A DNA stretch of 64,000 nucleotides from Sporothrix humicola. Taxonomy: Eukaryota > Ascomycota > Sordariomycetes > Ophiostomatales > Ophiostomataceae. How positions within the stretch are numbered: position 1 is the stretch's first letter; each line of letters begins with the position of its first letter. The translations under genes and the position numbers were made by a program. Of this stretch, positions 1 to 12,572 are shown piece after piece. The DNA is taken from assembly GCA_021396245.1 (NCBI GenBank), contig WNYE01000107.1, positions 54,839 to 118,838 on the forward strand. Direction: 5' to 3'. The notes below the pieces were generated by a model. The model worked only from the letters and a program-made list of their open reading frames with translations, was not told where the DNA came from and did not search any database.

Positions 1-808
1 AATGGGAACTCAAACTGGTCTTGGGGTGGAGGTGTAGTCATTGTGCCGTCGTCTTTGTGCCTTTTTTGTCTCCTTATGATGAGAGAGGATATAAAAGAAT
101 AGGAAATTATATAACAATTTGACTACTCTTGGTATCGAAGCAAACATAGTTAAATAGTTTTGCAAGGATATGGTGTGCTTGATTCACGTCAGGGCTGGTC
201 TTAATCTAGTCGTAAGTGAATTCGCCCGTCCTTACTTTTTTTTTTTTTTTAGGACGGTATTATTATGTTAGCTGTAGCTATTGCGTCTTCACTCTATATC
301 CTTTTTTTACTTTTCAGAATTTTGTACTGTTTTATTTTTATTTCCCTTTTTCTCATGTTTTGTAATAATAATAATAAAATAAAATAAAAAAACAATTAAC
401 AAAAGTGACGGCAATAATCATACGCATACAGTTTAAACATTTTATTTGAACTTGTCACTCCCCGAACTAACAATTTCGAAAATGAAACAGCAAATAAAAT
501 ATTTCTTCCGTATTCGTACAATAATGATATGCCTGATTTGGAAAGAGTGAGGACGTATTCTTGTGTAGCTGCTTGATTGGGTAAATATCTCCGAGGCTGT
601 ATGGCAAATGGAATAAATTGCCAAATGTACCGTAAAGGCAATAAGTACGGCCAAGGCCATTAAAACAGCCAGAGTGTATTTCTGATACACGTACAATCTG
701 GCATTATTGAATTACGTAGGGAAAGGAAGTCCACGGGAGAGATATTTCGGTCAAGAGCTGCCAATGGGTAGGCGACAATTTTGCAATGCGACCTACATCC
801 TCGCCAAC
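1..808. other. AT-rich gene-free leader region
   Basis: No supported gene. It is AT-rich with a homopolymer T run at about 236-251 and A/T-rich repeats at about 365-395. A minus-strand 84-codon frame (442-696) contains a hydrophobic stretch but has no other support. The right part is the presumed promoter of the SET gene that starts at 809. Confidence 0.5.
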
Positions 809-2467
809 ATGTCACGATTTACGATTGCAGCAATGGCCGTTGCATGGTTTGGTGCGCTGGTTGTACTGGCCATCTTTACAGCCAATGGAAACAGCAGCAA
901 GGCGCCAAAGGGAGCGACAGAACCACCGCCTGTCGCCAGTGCATTCACTCTCAATGTGACGACGGACATACAAACAACAGGCACGTGTCGATGGAATACT
1001 GGATCCAACGGAATACCACTCGTTCTGTCGACAAACGGCATTGCCGACAGGGAATTGGACGTCGAGGCAAGATGTCCAACTGTTATCAACGAATTTACGG
1101 CATCGGCCTACGAACGCTGGGCACCCTGGACACATCGACCGGTATGCACCGAAGCCAACCGCACAGGGTCTCGAGGCCAAATTGTCAAGCTGCGGCAGTA
1201 CTGCGTGTTCACCGATGCCACCTTTCGGGGCGGACGTGGCATAAGTGTTATTGCGGCACCACACGCAGCTGCTGCCATGGCTTCGGCCCTCGACGACAGC
1301 GGCATCCCTGCCCGCCTACGCGATCACCCTTCCACGCCTCTGGACGGCGATGTTTCGCTCGAGCATGGCCCTGTGGAGGCGACAAAAGGGAGACAGAACG
1401 CGTTTGGTGTTCAGGATATACAAGGGCGCGGGAAAGGTGTCGTGGCGGCTCGGCGAATTCGGCGTGGGGAGGTCGTGTTTGTCGATTATGTGACCGTGCT
1501 GTCGCAAAACTCGTTCACTGCCAACGATGGCAGCGGCAATAACGAGTGGGGAGATGGCAGCGAGTTTTATGGCGACGCCGAGCAAGATCAGATCATGCAG
1601 CTGCTGCAGGTGGCCGTCTTGCAGCTTCCAGAGACGCAGCAGAGACGAGTCCATGCGCTGGCCCACAGCCTGGGCGGCGAGCGAGTCCGCGACATCTTGC
1701 GGACCAATGTGTTTGGCGGCATCACGATTGCTGGCGCGTCGTATATTGGGCTGTTCCCGTTGGGTTCTCGTGCCAACCACCACTGCCAGCCAAAGTGAGT
1801 TTTATCCGTCGGTGGTTGCGTCTCTTCTCAATGCAAGGACTAAAACTGACATCCACAGCACATATTGGCGGTACACGCCGGGGTATATGTCGCAGGAGGT
1901 GATTGCCATGCGCGATATCGAGCCGGGCGAGGAGGTGACGCACAGCTGTAAGTAGACTGCTCCCAAAGGATGAAGTGACCGCAGAAGCTAACACTTGGAG
2001 ACATCCCTCTTGGAATGGTCCACGACGACCGCCAGGCAAAGATGCGCGACTGGGGCTTCAACTGCTCTTGTAGCCTGTGCACTGCGACAGAAGCCAAGCG
2101 CCGCCTTGCCGACCAGCGCCGTCGCCGGTTGCTGGCCATCCACACCGAGCTGGCTGCTTTTAATAATGGACAGGACGACCCATCTTCGACGACCGAGATG
2201 GATCGAGGTGCTAAGCGTCTCGGAGAGGCTGTTGATGAGATGCTCTTCCTCATCGAGAAAGAACAGGCCTGGCCGCTGCTCTGTGACTACTACCCGGCCG
2301 TCACACGGGCATACCTGGCCATTGACGACACGACGGATGCACGCAAGTATTGGAAAGAGTCGGAGGCAGCGTGGCTGCAGTATGGCGGTGAGCAGCACGA
2401 TTTCGCGGACGAACTCAAAGTGTTGGCGAGGGATATCGAGATGAGGGAGGTTCAGCTCAGAGCGTGA
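809..2467 (+). CDS. SET-domain protein with N-terminal membrane anchor
   Basis: Model join(809..1794,1859..1947,2001..2467), 513 aa. Residues about 5-27 form one hydrophobic helix (signal peptide or anchor). The SET domain follows from about residue 205: GRGKGVVAARRI with the G-x-G cofactor-binding feel, then NHHCQPN, whose final Asn is built across the first splice junction, then GEEVTHSY, whose Tyr is built across the second. A post-SET cysteine cluster (WGFNCSCSLC) comes next, then a helical C-terminal tail. That both introns restore family motifs exactly is strong support for the model. Proteins of this SMYD-like fungal class are lysine methyltransferase candidates using S-adenosylmethionine; the substrate is unknown. 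The secretory-type N-terminus is odd for a nuclear methyltransferase and suggests ER or secreted location (inference). An in-frame ATG at 707 would add 34 residues; I prefer 809 because the hydrophobic segment then starts the protein. Confidence 0.85.
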
Positions 2468-4173
2468 GATAATCAAAGATGTCGATGCTCATGGAAATTC
2501 TTGGAAATAATATTTAATGATGTTGAACATGAGGGGAATGATTGGCTCCATTGATCCCTAAAAGCCGGCTCTTCTCCGGACTCGTTTTTTTTTTGAACTC
2601 GGCACACGGCACCGGCCATCGGACTTTGCTTGGCCAGATTGCGTGTTTCGTAAGTAGCATATCAAGCGGCCTCCATTGGCTCTGGGTCGCCTCTCATTGA
2701 CCATCGTCATCAACAAGTTTGTTTGTTGGCAGACATGTGTAGGGCTGAACGTGAGAAGTTAAGAAATGTAAAAAGTGGAAAAGGGGTATGTGACATGGCC
2801 GGGTCTTTAGCAGGGAATAAATCTTAAAAATGAGGACCCAGTAAATAAGACGGCGACCAGAGCCATGCCGACATTGGATGGAAAACGAGATGCACCTGGT
2901 CAGACTGCAGAACAAGTCATGGTTGAGAACGTGGATCGCCGAGGAAGACGTCAAGATGGCGAAGCAAAAAACATGTAAGACGGGGGAACGATTCGACGGC
3001 TTCTCTTGGTGTCAGGAACAGGGCAAGCGTCGTCGTAATCGACACAACTCAAACGGCAGACGATCGGAGGGACTGCCGGAGGTGTGGCCGACAAGGCGAA
3101 ATGCCAGGCTGAAAGGGTGGGCTGGACAATGACAAATGGTGGGAATGGATTCAATGGAGAGAAGAGATTCGAAGGAGGTTGATCGTTTGGGCAGTTCGTG
3201 TCGAATGTGGAACGCTCTTTCCTCTGCTTGCTGACAGTTTGGTCCCCATATTTGCGGCATGTGCGACTGGCCAATGACCATCCACGGACACCGCAGGACC
3301 CACTCTTCTGGAAAGCTTGTCTAGGATCACATTCGCGCAATCGGCCCCGTTTGGGTTTAGCGCGCTCGTAGGGCCATCCTGCAGAAACCAAAGCGACCAA
3401 AGGGACCACTCTTTTACAGGGCGCTGTTGGCCCTAAAAGTGACGTCGCTCGCGGTTGCCGGCGTGGCGGAGCCACCGATGCCTCGCAATCGCATTTCAGT
3501 GGGAAAGGGAAGAAACGTCCAGCAACAACCTCACCACTGCAATTTGATCTCGGCGAAATCGACAGAACGTCCGTGGGCCGATGCTTTGCGAAAACGACAC
3601 TCGAGCTTCTAGGCAGAAAGATTCAAGATCTCCACGGTCCCTCATACCTATAATGAGCCGTCCAGAAGCTTCCTCTTTCGGCCGCTGACAGCTTGAGGTT
3701 TTCTGAGATCGAAAATCACGACTTCATAACTCGCACCTTTTCACATATCACGACCCCATCGCCTCTCTCATAAGGCCTCATACGTGCAGTCGATATCCTC
3801 GAATACACATTGGCATCACTGAGCTAGCGTGCCATCCAAGTCTGCAACGCAGGCACGCCGCTTCGGCATTTGGTCAATATCACATAATCTGGCACATCGC
3901 CTCGGCCTAGACCTCGCTCATCCAGCCTCGTCCTTTCAGCTTCTGCAGAAACGAACCGGAACGAGCCCGCGTCGCTCGCACAATTTAACCTTTTTGGAAA
4001 GCCACAGAGCGATTCTTGCAGCCCTCTGCTCCTTTCTGGGCCCTCTTTGATCCGCTGCCATTCGCCATTGTCTTTCGTATTCTTCTCCTCTCCCCCCCTT
4101 TCTTCCATTCTTGGCCTTGGCTGCGCCTGTGTAGAAAACCCACCCCCCTTGTTCCTCCAACTGTAGCGCCAAT
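2468..4173. other. 1.7 kb intergenic region
   Basis: No supported gene. Open frames here (for example 2951-3475 on the minus strand) are biased in composition and lack recognisable motifs or splice continuity. The last 500 bases are pyrimidine-rich, as in fungal promoters and 5' leaders, upstream of the regulator at 4174. Confidence 0.5.
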
Positions 4174-6523
4174 ATGGTTGGTGTTCCAGGCCGGTCTAAG
4201 GGTTGCAATACCTGTATCCAGCGGAAAGTGAAGGTGAGTTTCCTGTTCCGTTTCCTCTTTCTTTTCCATATATGCCCATCACTCTTCTTCCTTTGCACAC
4301 TCTTCCATCTCAGGCTCCCCTACTCACAACGATCTTCAGTGCGATGGCGGCCAACCTGCATGCGGCAACTGCCGCAAGTCCAACCGTCTATGCACGGGCT
4401 ACAAGCGGCCTGTTGCGTTTGTCATGTCGTCAAACGTGAATCTCGCCACAGATACCATCGAAGACGCAGAAAGCGGCACGATCACGACCCAAGGCCGCTG
4501 GCGGAAGCGTGTGCGCAAGACACCCAAAGCCCTGGCCCAGGATCCGAAGCCGAAACAGCCGCAAGCACCATCAACGCCAACATATGCGGCCGCTGCCATT
4601 GGCGAGCTGGCCGAGAGCTCATCCTTGGCCGCAAGCCGCTCTCAAGGCACAACTCGGGCCATCGATGCCGTCGACCTGTCTACCACTGTTTCGCAGTCCG
4701 ATATCAAGCGCTACTGGAAGCAGTACATCTACCACGACACAGACGAAGAAGACGAAGCTACCGACAAAGGGCACAAAAATAATGCCAAAAACAAGGCGAA
4801 GCTCAAGAAGCAGCTCGTACCCACAAGACGAGCACCGATGACCGTTGAGACTTTGAGCCAGGTCATCTCCATCCTCGAGTCGAGCGCCAATGTTGCACTG
4901 CTTGACTTTGCCTCTCCCATGGCACTGTCAAACTCTGCCGCCGCGGCAACAGCGGGAGATTTCACCTTGGCTGGCATGAGCGGGTGGCCTGTCGGATCTC
5001 CGTTCGTGCAGCATGTTAGCTCTGACGCTGCCTGGCGCGAGCAGCTCTTCCCCATGTTCCTCAGTTTCCATCTCCCCACCGAGCTTATCAGCGGCTGCAA
5101 GACCACGACAAAGACTCTCCGCTCGCGCAACTGGCTGCTCAACCTTAGCGACACCTCGCTCGATGGAGCACCCGCTCTCGAATCGGCCATGACTGCACTT
5201 TGTATGGCCCGTGTCGGCCGTCGAAGCAACAACATGGCCCTCGTCCAACACAGTCTGCGTCTCTACACCAAGGGCCTGCGCCAGCTACAGGATGCTATCC
5301 ACGACCCTTCCACACAGCTGGCCGATCAGACTCTGGCAGCATGTGTGGCGTTCTCCCTGTACGAAGTCGCCGAATGTCCATCGCGCCATCTCAATGGCTA
5401 CTACTCGCACCACACCGGTGGTCTGGCTTTGCTTAAGATGCGCGGGCCCGACGCCCATATCACGCCGCTGGGCCACTCCCTGTTCGTCTTTATGCGTGTC
5501 CAACAGTTCATCTATGCGCTGCTGACGCGCAAGGCCAGCTTTTTGTGCGAGCCCGATTGGACCAACCGGCCATGGCAGACGGCCGCCAAGGACCCCCAGG
5601 ACAAATTCATGGACCAGATGTACTGCATCCCTGTGCTGCTGGAGCAGACCGACAAGCTGACCGAGGCACAAAAGAGAATTGGCACTGAGGCCGTCATTCG
5701 CGGCTTCTGGGATATTATCGGCCAGTACCATGCCATCTACCGTTGCCTCATGGGCTGGCACAAGGATCTCCAGTCTATTGTAGCGGGACCGCTGTACTGG
5801 CCAGAGCTGTCGACGATCCCATGCCCCGTGTTTGACTCCACCGAACGCGGCCGGCCCTTCCCGGTTGCCTTCCACTTCCCAGCCTTCTCCATCGGCCAGT
5901 CGGTCACTCTGTTCTGGGTCATTTCCCTCATGATCAACCAGCAGGTGCACTCGCTCTATAACCGCATCATCAAGCTGCAGTCGTCGCCAGACTACATGGC
6001 CAGTCCACCTCGGGCTCCTATGCCTGGGGACGATCCGTTGGCGGCTGCGTCTGTCCTCGTCAACAACTGGTCTGGGTTGACCTCACCCTCTCCAGAACCG
6101 ACTGCTGGTGCATCTCCATCGTCCTCAACTTCGGCCAATACACCAGGCTCGAACGACGGAAGCGCCACGTCTTCCTCGTCGGAAGGCCCATCTCCACTCG
6201 GCGAATTCCCGCCTTCCATCCCGGAAATGCAGGCCGCCGCCGAAGAAGCCCTGAACACGATGCGCTCTGTCGCCAACAATATTTGCCAGGGTGTCGAATA
6301 CTTTTTGCAGGAGGAGATGGGCGACGTTGGACCTCTGTCCATGATTCTACCCCTGACAACCTTGCGCCATGTCATTGCTCGCACAAAGCCTACGAAACGC
6401 TGCCCGCAAGGACCTGACGACCGGCCCGCCGAGTTCTCGGACGAGGTCATCTGGGCCGACTTTTTGATCAACCACATTGGCGCCCGTGGCCAGCAGCTGG
6501 CGTATTATCTTGAGGATGATTGA
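4174..6523 (+). CDS. Zn2Cys6 fungal transcription factor
   Basis: Model join(4174..4233,4340..6523), 747 aa. The binuclear zinc cluster is at the N-terminus: Cys11, Cys14, Cys21, Cys28, Cys31 and Cys38 (CxxC-x6-C-x6-CxxC-x6-C). The 106 bp intron falls directly before the third cysteine, so the downstream frame alone (starting 4424) lacks the DNA-binding domain. After an Ala/Pro-rich linker and a KNKAKLKK basic patch comes a long helical region containing SGCKTTTKTLRSRNW and HHTGGLALLKMRGP, typical of the fungal_trans_2 (DUF3468-like) regulators. The segment around residues 575-630 is Ser/Pro-rich and probably disordered. It is expected to be a nuclear DNA-binding regulator; target genes cannot be read from sequence. 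It stands alone, with no adjacent metabolic gene. Confidence 0.9.
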
Positions 6524-7097
6524 TTGGTGAAGTTGATTTTCGCAGGCGTTTTTTCATTGGTTAGATGGGAACATGCATGCATCAAACTGAGGGCTTTGCA
6601 GGATCTTGCCCTCGTTTACGATTATTATGATTTTCATTGCTTTGTTAAAGGTGCAATATTTTGGGCTTAGAAAATACACAATAAATAGAAACAACGTCCA
6701 TAGACAGAGATTTATTACCAAGTTAATCAGGTACGCCGAAATTCAAAAGTAATTAAACGTAATTGACAGACTCAAACCGTTGGATGTACCTGGTGCCTTT
6801 TTTCCAGTGGCGATCTACAGCGCAGGTAAGCGCCACACTAACACCTGCAGGGCACCCTCACCGCCTTTTTACAGCCCTATCCCCGCGTGGCAGAATCAGC
6901 CCAGCTCCCGTGTGTGGAAGATGGACACGACGAGGTAAACATACTTCATGACGCAGCTTCTCGGGCCTCTTTCCCTCAACATGATGGAATATGTGGCTAT
7001 ATTTACTCGAATAGCATTATATAATCTTTGATATCACTCAGAAGCATACGCATTGAAAAAATCTCACAACGTTGCGCAAAAACCCGACACCGACGAG
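6524..7097. other. Intergenic spacer
   Basis: 574 bp with no supported gene. It holds the AT-rich 3' end of the upstream regulator (TTTATTA and AATAAA-like words near 6680-6720) and the presumed promoter of the gene at 7098. Confidence 0.4.
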
Positions 7098-9581
7098 ATG
7101 GCCGGCAACAAGAAGAAAAAGAAGGCTGTAGCTTCATCTAAAACAGCTGACAAGACCGACGATGATAACCAGAAACCGGACTCAAAGGCTTCGACCATCC
7201 CGAAATCATCATCCGAAGTTGCCAAAGCCTCCAGCTCCTCAAAAAGCCCTGAGAAGCTAGCAAAGGCTGTTCCTGCCAAAGCTTCAGTAGTTACGGATTT
7301 GGCAGCTGCGTTTGCAAAACAGGCGTTCGCGCCTTCCTTGAAAATCAGTCGAAACAAGTACGATCATCTAGATCGGGGATTTTTACCTAAATTAGACACA
7401 ATCTGATATTTTGTACTAACTTCATATTTTACTCTCACCAGACACTGGCGCTACGTGTCCGAGTACAGCGGTCCATGGCTGACATACACTGTCACAGTCA
7501 CCAAGACACTCACCTGGACAAATTACACCAAGACACTGCCTCGCTATGTCGACAATGGCCTCTGTTTCGACCTCCTGCGTGTACGAGAAATGATCGACAA
7601 GGCTGTTCATCTGTCGGTTGGGGCAACAAATGGCGTCATGCCTTCTGGCCCTGGCAGTGCTCAGACAGCCGATGGCCGCGGCCCGCAAATGTCCGCATTA
7701 CGGCGCCACCGGCTCCGTGTTGAGGCCATTCATCATTTGGCGGAGGCATATGCTCTCGACGAAATTGCGGCGAGTCTGCTTGTCATGCAAAATTCCTCAG
7801 CCCTCGATAGCCTTCCGAGACTCGTGTTGGAGCGTGCACCCGACAACCAGAACGCCCACTACGTCCACTTCTTCCATGAAAAGATCCCGAACCAGCAGCT
7901 GCTTCAGACAACTCATCCTGAGATGCTCGATTCTGCTGTCGAGGGTGATCCAAGAAGGCCAGGAGTATGGCGGACCCGTGGTGTTGTGCGCATGATGAAA
8001 GACGATTTTGAGGGAGCTGTGGCCGATCTGACCGAATCCTTGCGTTTGCTACGAATCAACGAGCTAGCAATCAACAACAAGCGGAGGATAATGGCGGAAG
8101 AGGCAGCAAAGGAGGCGACAAAGGTCGATGGTGGCTCTGCCACTACTCATACGGACGAGGCAAATCACGACACAGGCGACGGAACACATCCACCAAATAA
8201 CACACAGGGGAGGCTCGGCATGTCTAGCGCTGACATGCAAGTCCGTTTCCAGCGTGCCCAAGCTTACCTTGCGATGGCCTGCCAGTGCATATATGCAGCT
8301 TTGGGCCCAGAGTGGGTAAAGCATGGAAAGAGGGAACTTCGTGCAAACCAAATGGCTGCCCGAGATAAGGCACAGGAAGCGAAGGAGAGGGAGGAAGCAA
8401 AGACAGAACTGGTGGAAAAAGACGACGATGTGCCTGACGACAATGTCGAGAATAACGACAACGATAACGGCAATGATGATGATGACGATGACGATGACGA
8501 TAATCAAGGCGGTGCCACTCTGCGAGGTGGCGAGCATCTTCATGAATCGGAACCACAAGCACCAAATAATGATACCCACACGTTTGACGAGAGCAAGGAT
8601 GATGAACAAACGAAAGAGCAACGGAAGGAACAGCTACGAATCAAGAGACAGATGAGAATGTACGCCAAGCGCGCCATTCGTGATTTTCTCAGCTTTTTAT
8701 CAACCTTGGGCTACACGCCGAATATTGCCATCCACACGGGCGAGGACTTCGTTCGCAGAGTTATACAGATGGCTGTGAGTCGAGGAAACGGCGCATCATC
8801 AACCTGGCTCTTGAGCCATGGCATGGCCATGATGAAAGACTTCAAGGCGCAGAGGGAGCAGCAGCCACACGCTACACTGCCTGACCCTCCCAACGTGATG
8901 GATGACGACTCAGCCATTGATTTGCCGATGAGTGCTCTTCTTGATGGATCACCAATACCTGAACTGCCTGCATACCCCCGAGAGATCAAGACAAAATCTA
9001 CCACGTCATCGACTGAAACGGAGACCGACGCCGTAGAAGACAAGCCCAATACACTTCCCACGGCAGAAGCGGCAACCTTCCACCCTTTGTTATCAAATGC
9101 ATTGCATTCTTTGCTTCTCTGCCATTGCTTGACATTGACGCCACCGTCGGAGCTCATGAGGATTATGAATGTTGTTGCTCGCCTCACAAGCCTTGCGGAT
9201 GGCTACCCGTTCTTCCAGCACTCGCCCTGTACAACAAAACAGGACTGGATTGAGATCCTACGGCTTGCCGGTGGCTCAGGCTGGGTTCATCTCCCAGCCG
9301 GAGTGAGTTGGGATCAATATACGGCACCTACCGTGCCTCCACCCACGAACAGTGGCCCTGGAGGAAGTAAGGACACGACCATACCCGCACCATCTGGCGT
9401 ATCTGCAAGGGCACAGGCCATTGCATATTGGATCCTAGAGAACAAACGGCTGAACAGTGGTGTAATCAAAGAACGACCTGTGGCTGAAGATGGAGAAGAT
9501 GGCACTCCACACTCCGCCACATTGCGTCTATCAAAGGGCAAGAAGAAGGTTAACAAAGTGGCTTCTACGGCTGGACCATAG
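7098..9581 (+). CDS. Conserved fungal TPR-like protein, function unknown
   Basis: Model join(7098..7357,7442..9581), 799 aa. The junction rebuilds SRNKHWRYVSEYSGPWL, a conserved block I associate with a family of large fungal proteins sometimes loosely annotated as histidine-kinase-group proteins; I see no kinase motifs here. The N-terminus is Lys/Ser-rich and disordered (KKKKK at residues 5-9). Residues about 290-330 include VWRTRGVVRMMKDDFEGAV, a good match to a tetratricopeptide helix pair, and a second helical pair lies around RFQRAQAYLAMACQCIYAAL. A run of about a dozen Asp residues lies near residue 430, encoded by GAT/GAC repeats, followed by basic helical segments. The C-terminus ends in a basic tail. 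TPR content suggests a scaffold; no enzymatic function is claimed. An upstream ATG at 7053 in the same frame is an alternative start. Confidence 0.75.
8467..8508 (+). repeat. GAT/GAC trinucleotide repeat encoding poly-Asp
   Basis: A short imperfect trinucleotide repeat inside the TPR-like gene encodes a run of aspartates in an acidic disordered linker. Such tracts commonly vary in length between strains. Confidence 0.8.
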
Positions 9582-9816
9582 GACCATCTAAATGAAAAAG
9601 TACACAGTTAATGGTTTACGATAAGGCACAGACTGATATAAGTGTTTTGCATTTTGCATCGGCCCTGAGGGCCAGTCATAGCATTTGAGAATCATAATGA
9701 ATGAATAAAATGTAAAAATAAGAGTGTTCATCAACGAAAAAAAAATACGAGGCCCTGCCCGGTATGCTTATAACCAAAAAAGGTATCCAAAAAGAAAACA
9801 CGCAACCAGGAAAACA

Positions 9817-12572
9817 TTACCTAGTCCCAGGCCCCGGTGGCGGTGGTGGCTGCTGCATGTTGGTAACATAGCGCACAGGAACCGGACCTGCCGGCTGCCT
9901 GAGCTGTTGTGGTTGATACTGCATATGAGGCGGTGGAGGCTGCTGTTGCTGCATATGCGGTGGCAGTTGCTGGTATTGCTGTGGCGGCATTTGGTACTGA
10001 ATCGGCTGCTGCAAATGTGGCTGCTGTTGCTGTTGCTGTTGCGGTGGGTAGTGCTGCTGTTGATATTGCGGATTCGGTTGACGTTGCTGCTGTTGATGAG
10101 ACACGAGGGTTGGCACAGGAGGCGCGCTGCTCTTGGGCGGCAACTTGCTTTGAGCGGCTTGACGGGCCAAAAGTGAATCCAGAACCGACCGACTTATGGT
10201 CTTGAAGCCAGTTGCCAACTGTTCCGCATCTTCCCACCGAGCACCGTACGCGCTCAAGGTCCAGCCAACCCTCTCCAGGCAAGCAATGGCTCGGTCAACA
10301 TTGGTGCCATTGATGGGGTGGACGGAGGCCAGTGACGGTGGTAGTCCGCTGTTGGTGCTGCTGCCATTGTTAGTTGGCACATGCGCCATTGGTGGACCGG
10401 CTCTTCGGATCGGCATCGGGGGCGGCGGAGCCTCGCCTGGCATCGCAAGTGGCACAGGCACCGAGCCACCGCCGGCTAAAATGGCATCTGCGGTGGATGT
10501 GTCGCGTAGAACGGCCACAAATTGGCTTCCCATGAAGAACAGACGCAGTGAATCATGGTACGTGTGCCACACAGGGTTCAGTCCACCGTGGGCAAGTGCC
10601 ATGATGCGGTCCACGTACGCAATAACGTGCTCGAAAATCAACATGCGGCCGTATGCAGTTACCAGAGGTGCCCTGGCACTCGGCGCAATGCAGTACACGT
10701 AGCTATACTGCAATTCCAGGTCAAACATCTCGCGGATGCGCGCCGGGAGCGTGGCAGGAAGAGCTTCATACCACTCACGCATGTCCGTACACATGCGCCA
10801 GACATATGCTGTAGGATCGGGTAACGCATCCGACGGATCCGATTGGTAGAGAGCTTGATACCAGTGAGACTGGGCACGGCGCAGCTGGAACAGCAGTAAC
10901 GCCGGGTTGGGTGCCGGCACCGACGAAGGAGATATTGGCGCCTGCGACGAGGCAGGTGATTGCGGTGGATGAAGTGCTTGCATATTCTGCAATGTCGCTT
11001 GCTGTGGATGAGTTTGAATAACGCCAATCATTGATGGGAATGCCACGTTGATGGCATCATCGGTAAACGAAAAAGCCCTGGCGTGGACCATACTGATTGC
11101 ACTGACAAGGGTGACCCATGGTTAGCAGTGAGTTCCGAATGAAGGATTGACCTATGTGTGTCTGTATTGTATTGCATGGATAACTCACCGATCGAGTGCA
11201 TATGCACAATAAAAGGTTCTTCTCCGTGCATCGAGAGCAGAAGCGTCCATGTTCTGTGATTGCGGCGGGTCTTGATGGAAGCCGAGATCAACGATCGCGC
11301 GGCATGTGAACCCTATCAGGTGCCAGCTATCAAAATGTGCCGGGTCGAGCATCGAGTAGAGTGTAAGGAGCAGCAGCGACTGGATCTGTGTGACATGACC
11401 GGGTGCCAGAGCGCGGTCGGCGTAAGACATGGCTCGGGAAGCAAACTCCACGCCGTTTGTGTAGTAAGTGTCCTGCCGGCTCCGACTCTGCGCTGACGAT
11501 CCGATCGCGAGCACCATGTACAGCATCCAATAGTCGGAACTCCGGAGGTTAGATCTGGGCGGTGGCATATTCGGCTGGACTGGTTGTTGCTGGATGTACA
11601 GCTCCTCGAGCTGAGCCAGAAGCGATGTTTCCGGGAAGAGCGGGAAAAGGGAGTGGACATGGGTAAGATAGTACTGAATAATGCCGTGGGAGGCCTGTCG
11701 AGAGGGTAGCTTCGCAGATGCCATGATGGGTTCTGGGAGAGGGTCGTTTCCGGCGGCGGCGAGAACGAGGCGCGCAAAGGTCATGTTGTTCACCGACGGC
11801 TCAAAGTCGCGGGTTGTGGCATTCACAGAACTATAAGTGTTAAAGATCAAGTAACCTGACAAACGTAACAAGTCCAGTATTGTACTGTCCAGCTCAATCA
11901 ACTTACAGGAAGCCGAAATCTGAGACCAGCGAATTCACGTCAGAGTTCTCTCGCTTCCGGGCAGCCTTGCGGTGTATCGCAGCTCTAATGACAGCAAGTG
12001 AGTCTTTTCGTTCCGCGTTGGAGGGCCCTGGGAAGCTCGGTCCACTGTCTGTGTGAAAGGCCACGGATGCCTTGCGAGATCGGGCATACGCCAGACGTCG
12101 TTCTAGTTTCTCGACACGCAACTCGAGAGCGGCAACGTAGCTGCAGGTAAATTAGCATGGCAAGCCGGAAATGAGAGAACGGCGATCAGCTGGGCGCATC
12201 ACAAACCTCCGCTCCTTGCCACGGGCAAATTGGTCGTTCGCCGCCGAGCACTCGTTTTCGCGGCCAGCCTTCTCACAGGCTGTACACGCCGGAAGTTTTC
12301 CATCACACTAGTAAAGTCAGTTGAGGCGTCGGTGGACTTGTATGTTTGTTTAAGGTCGTAATACCTTGACTTTTGCTGCTCGGCCTGGGGACGAAAGTAT
12401 GTTAGCAGTTGCCGGGAGCCTGGAGATTGGTGGCTGGGAAGCGCAGTCCGGAGGCATTGCCAGGGTTGTTGCGCTCCCAGTCAAGCATAAAGGTAAACTT
12501 ACATCTCGAGCAGGCAGACACAGGTCTGCTGACTCGCAGAAGCGGGTTGTCGGAGAAGCTCGAACGCGGCAT
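9817..12572 (-). CDS. Zn2Cys6 transcription factor with fungal_trans domain
   Basis: Model complement(join(9817..11101,11189..11830,11907..12140,12207..12307,12365..12384,12503..12572)), 783 aa. The zinc cluster is assembled over three exons, one only 20 nt long: Cys21, Cys24, Cys31, Cys38, Cys41 and Cys50, with CRAAKVKCDGKLPAC spanning both junctions. A linker (RSYVAALELRVEKLERRL) forms the usual coiled-coil dimerisation helix. The middle-homology fungal_trans domain follows, with HSLFPLFPE, WHLIGFTCRAIVDLGFH and ALDRAISMVHARAFSF; the last is joined across an intron. The C-terminal 120 residues are Gln/Pro-rich with several polyQ runs, typical of an activation domain. Every splice junction keeps the frame and recreates family motifs, so the model is solid. 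An in-frame ATG at 12656 could extend the N-terminus by 28 residues. It is divergent from another Zn2Cys6 gene 2.3 kb away. Targets unknown. Confidence 0.9.

Noticed and set aside
442..696. Minus-strand 84-codon frame with a hydrophobic segment near the N-terminus
   Set aside because: AT-rich surroundings, no motif, no splice partner, and it lies in the probable promoter of the SET gene.
2951..3475. Minus-strand 174-codon frame
   Set aside because: Arg/Pro/Ser-biased translation with no domain or conserved-looking block; overlapped by other frames of similar quality.
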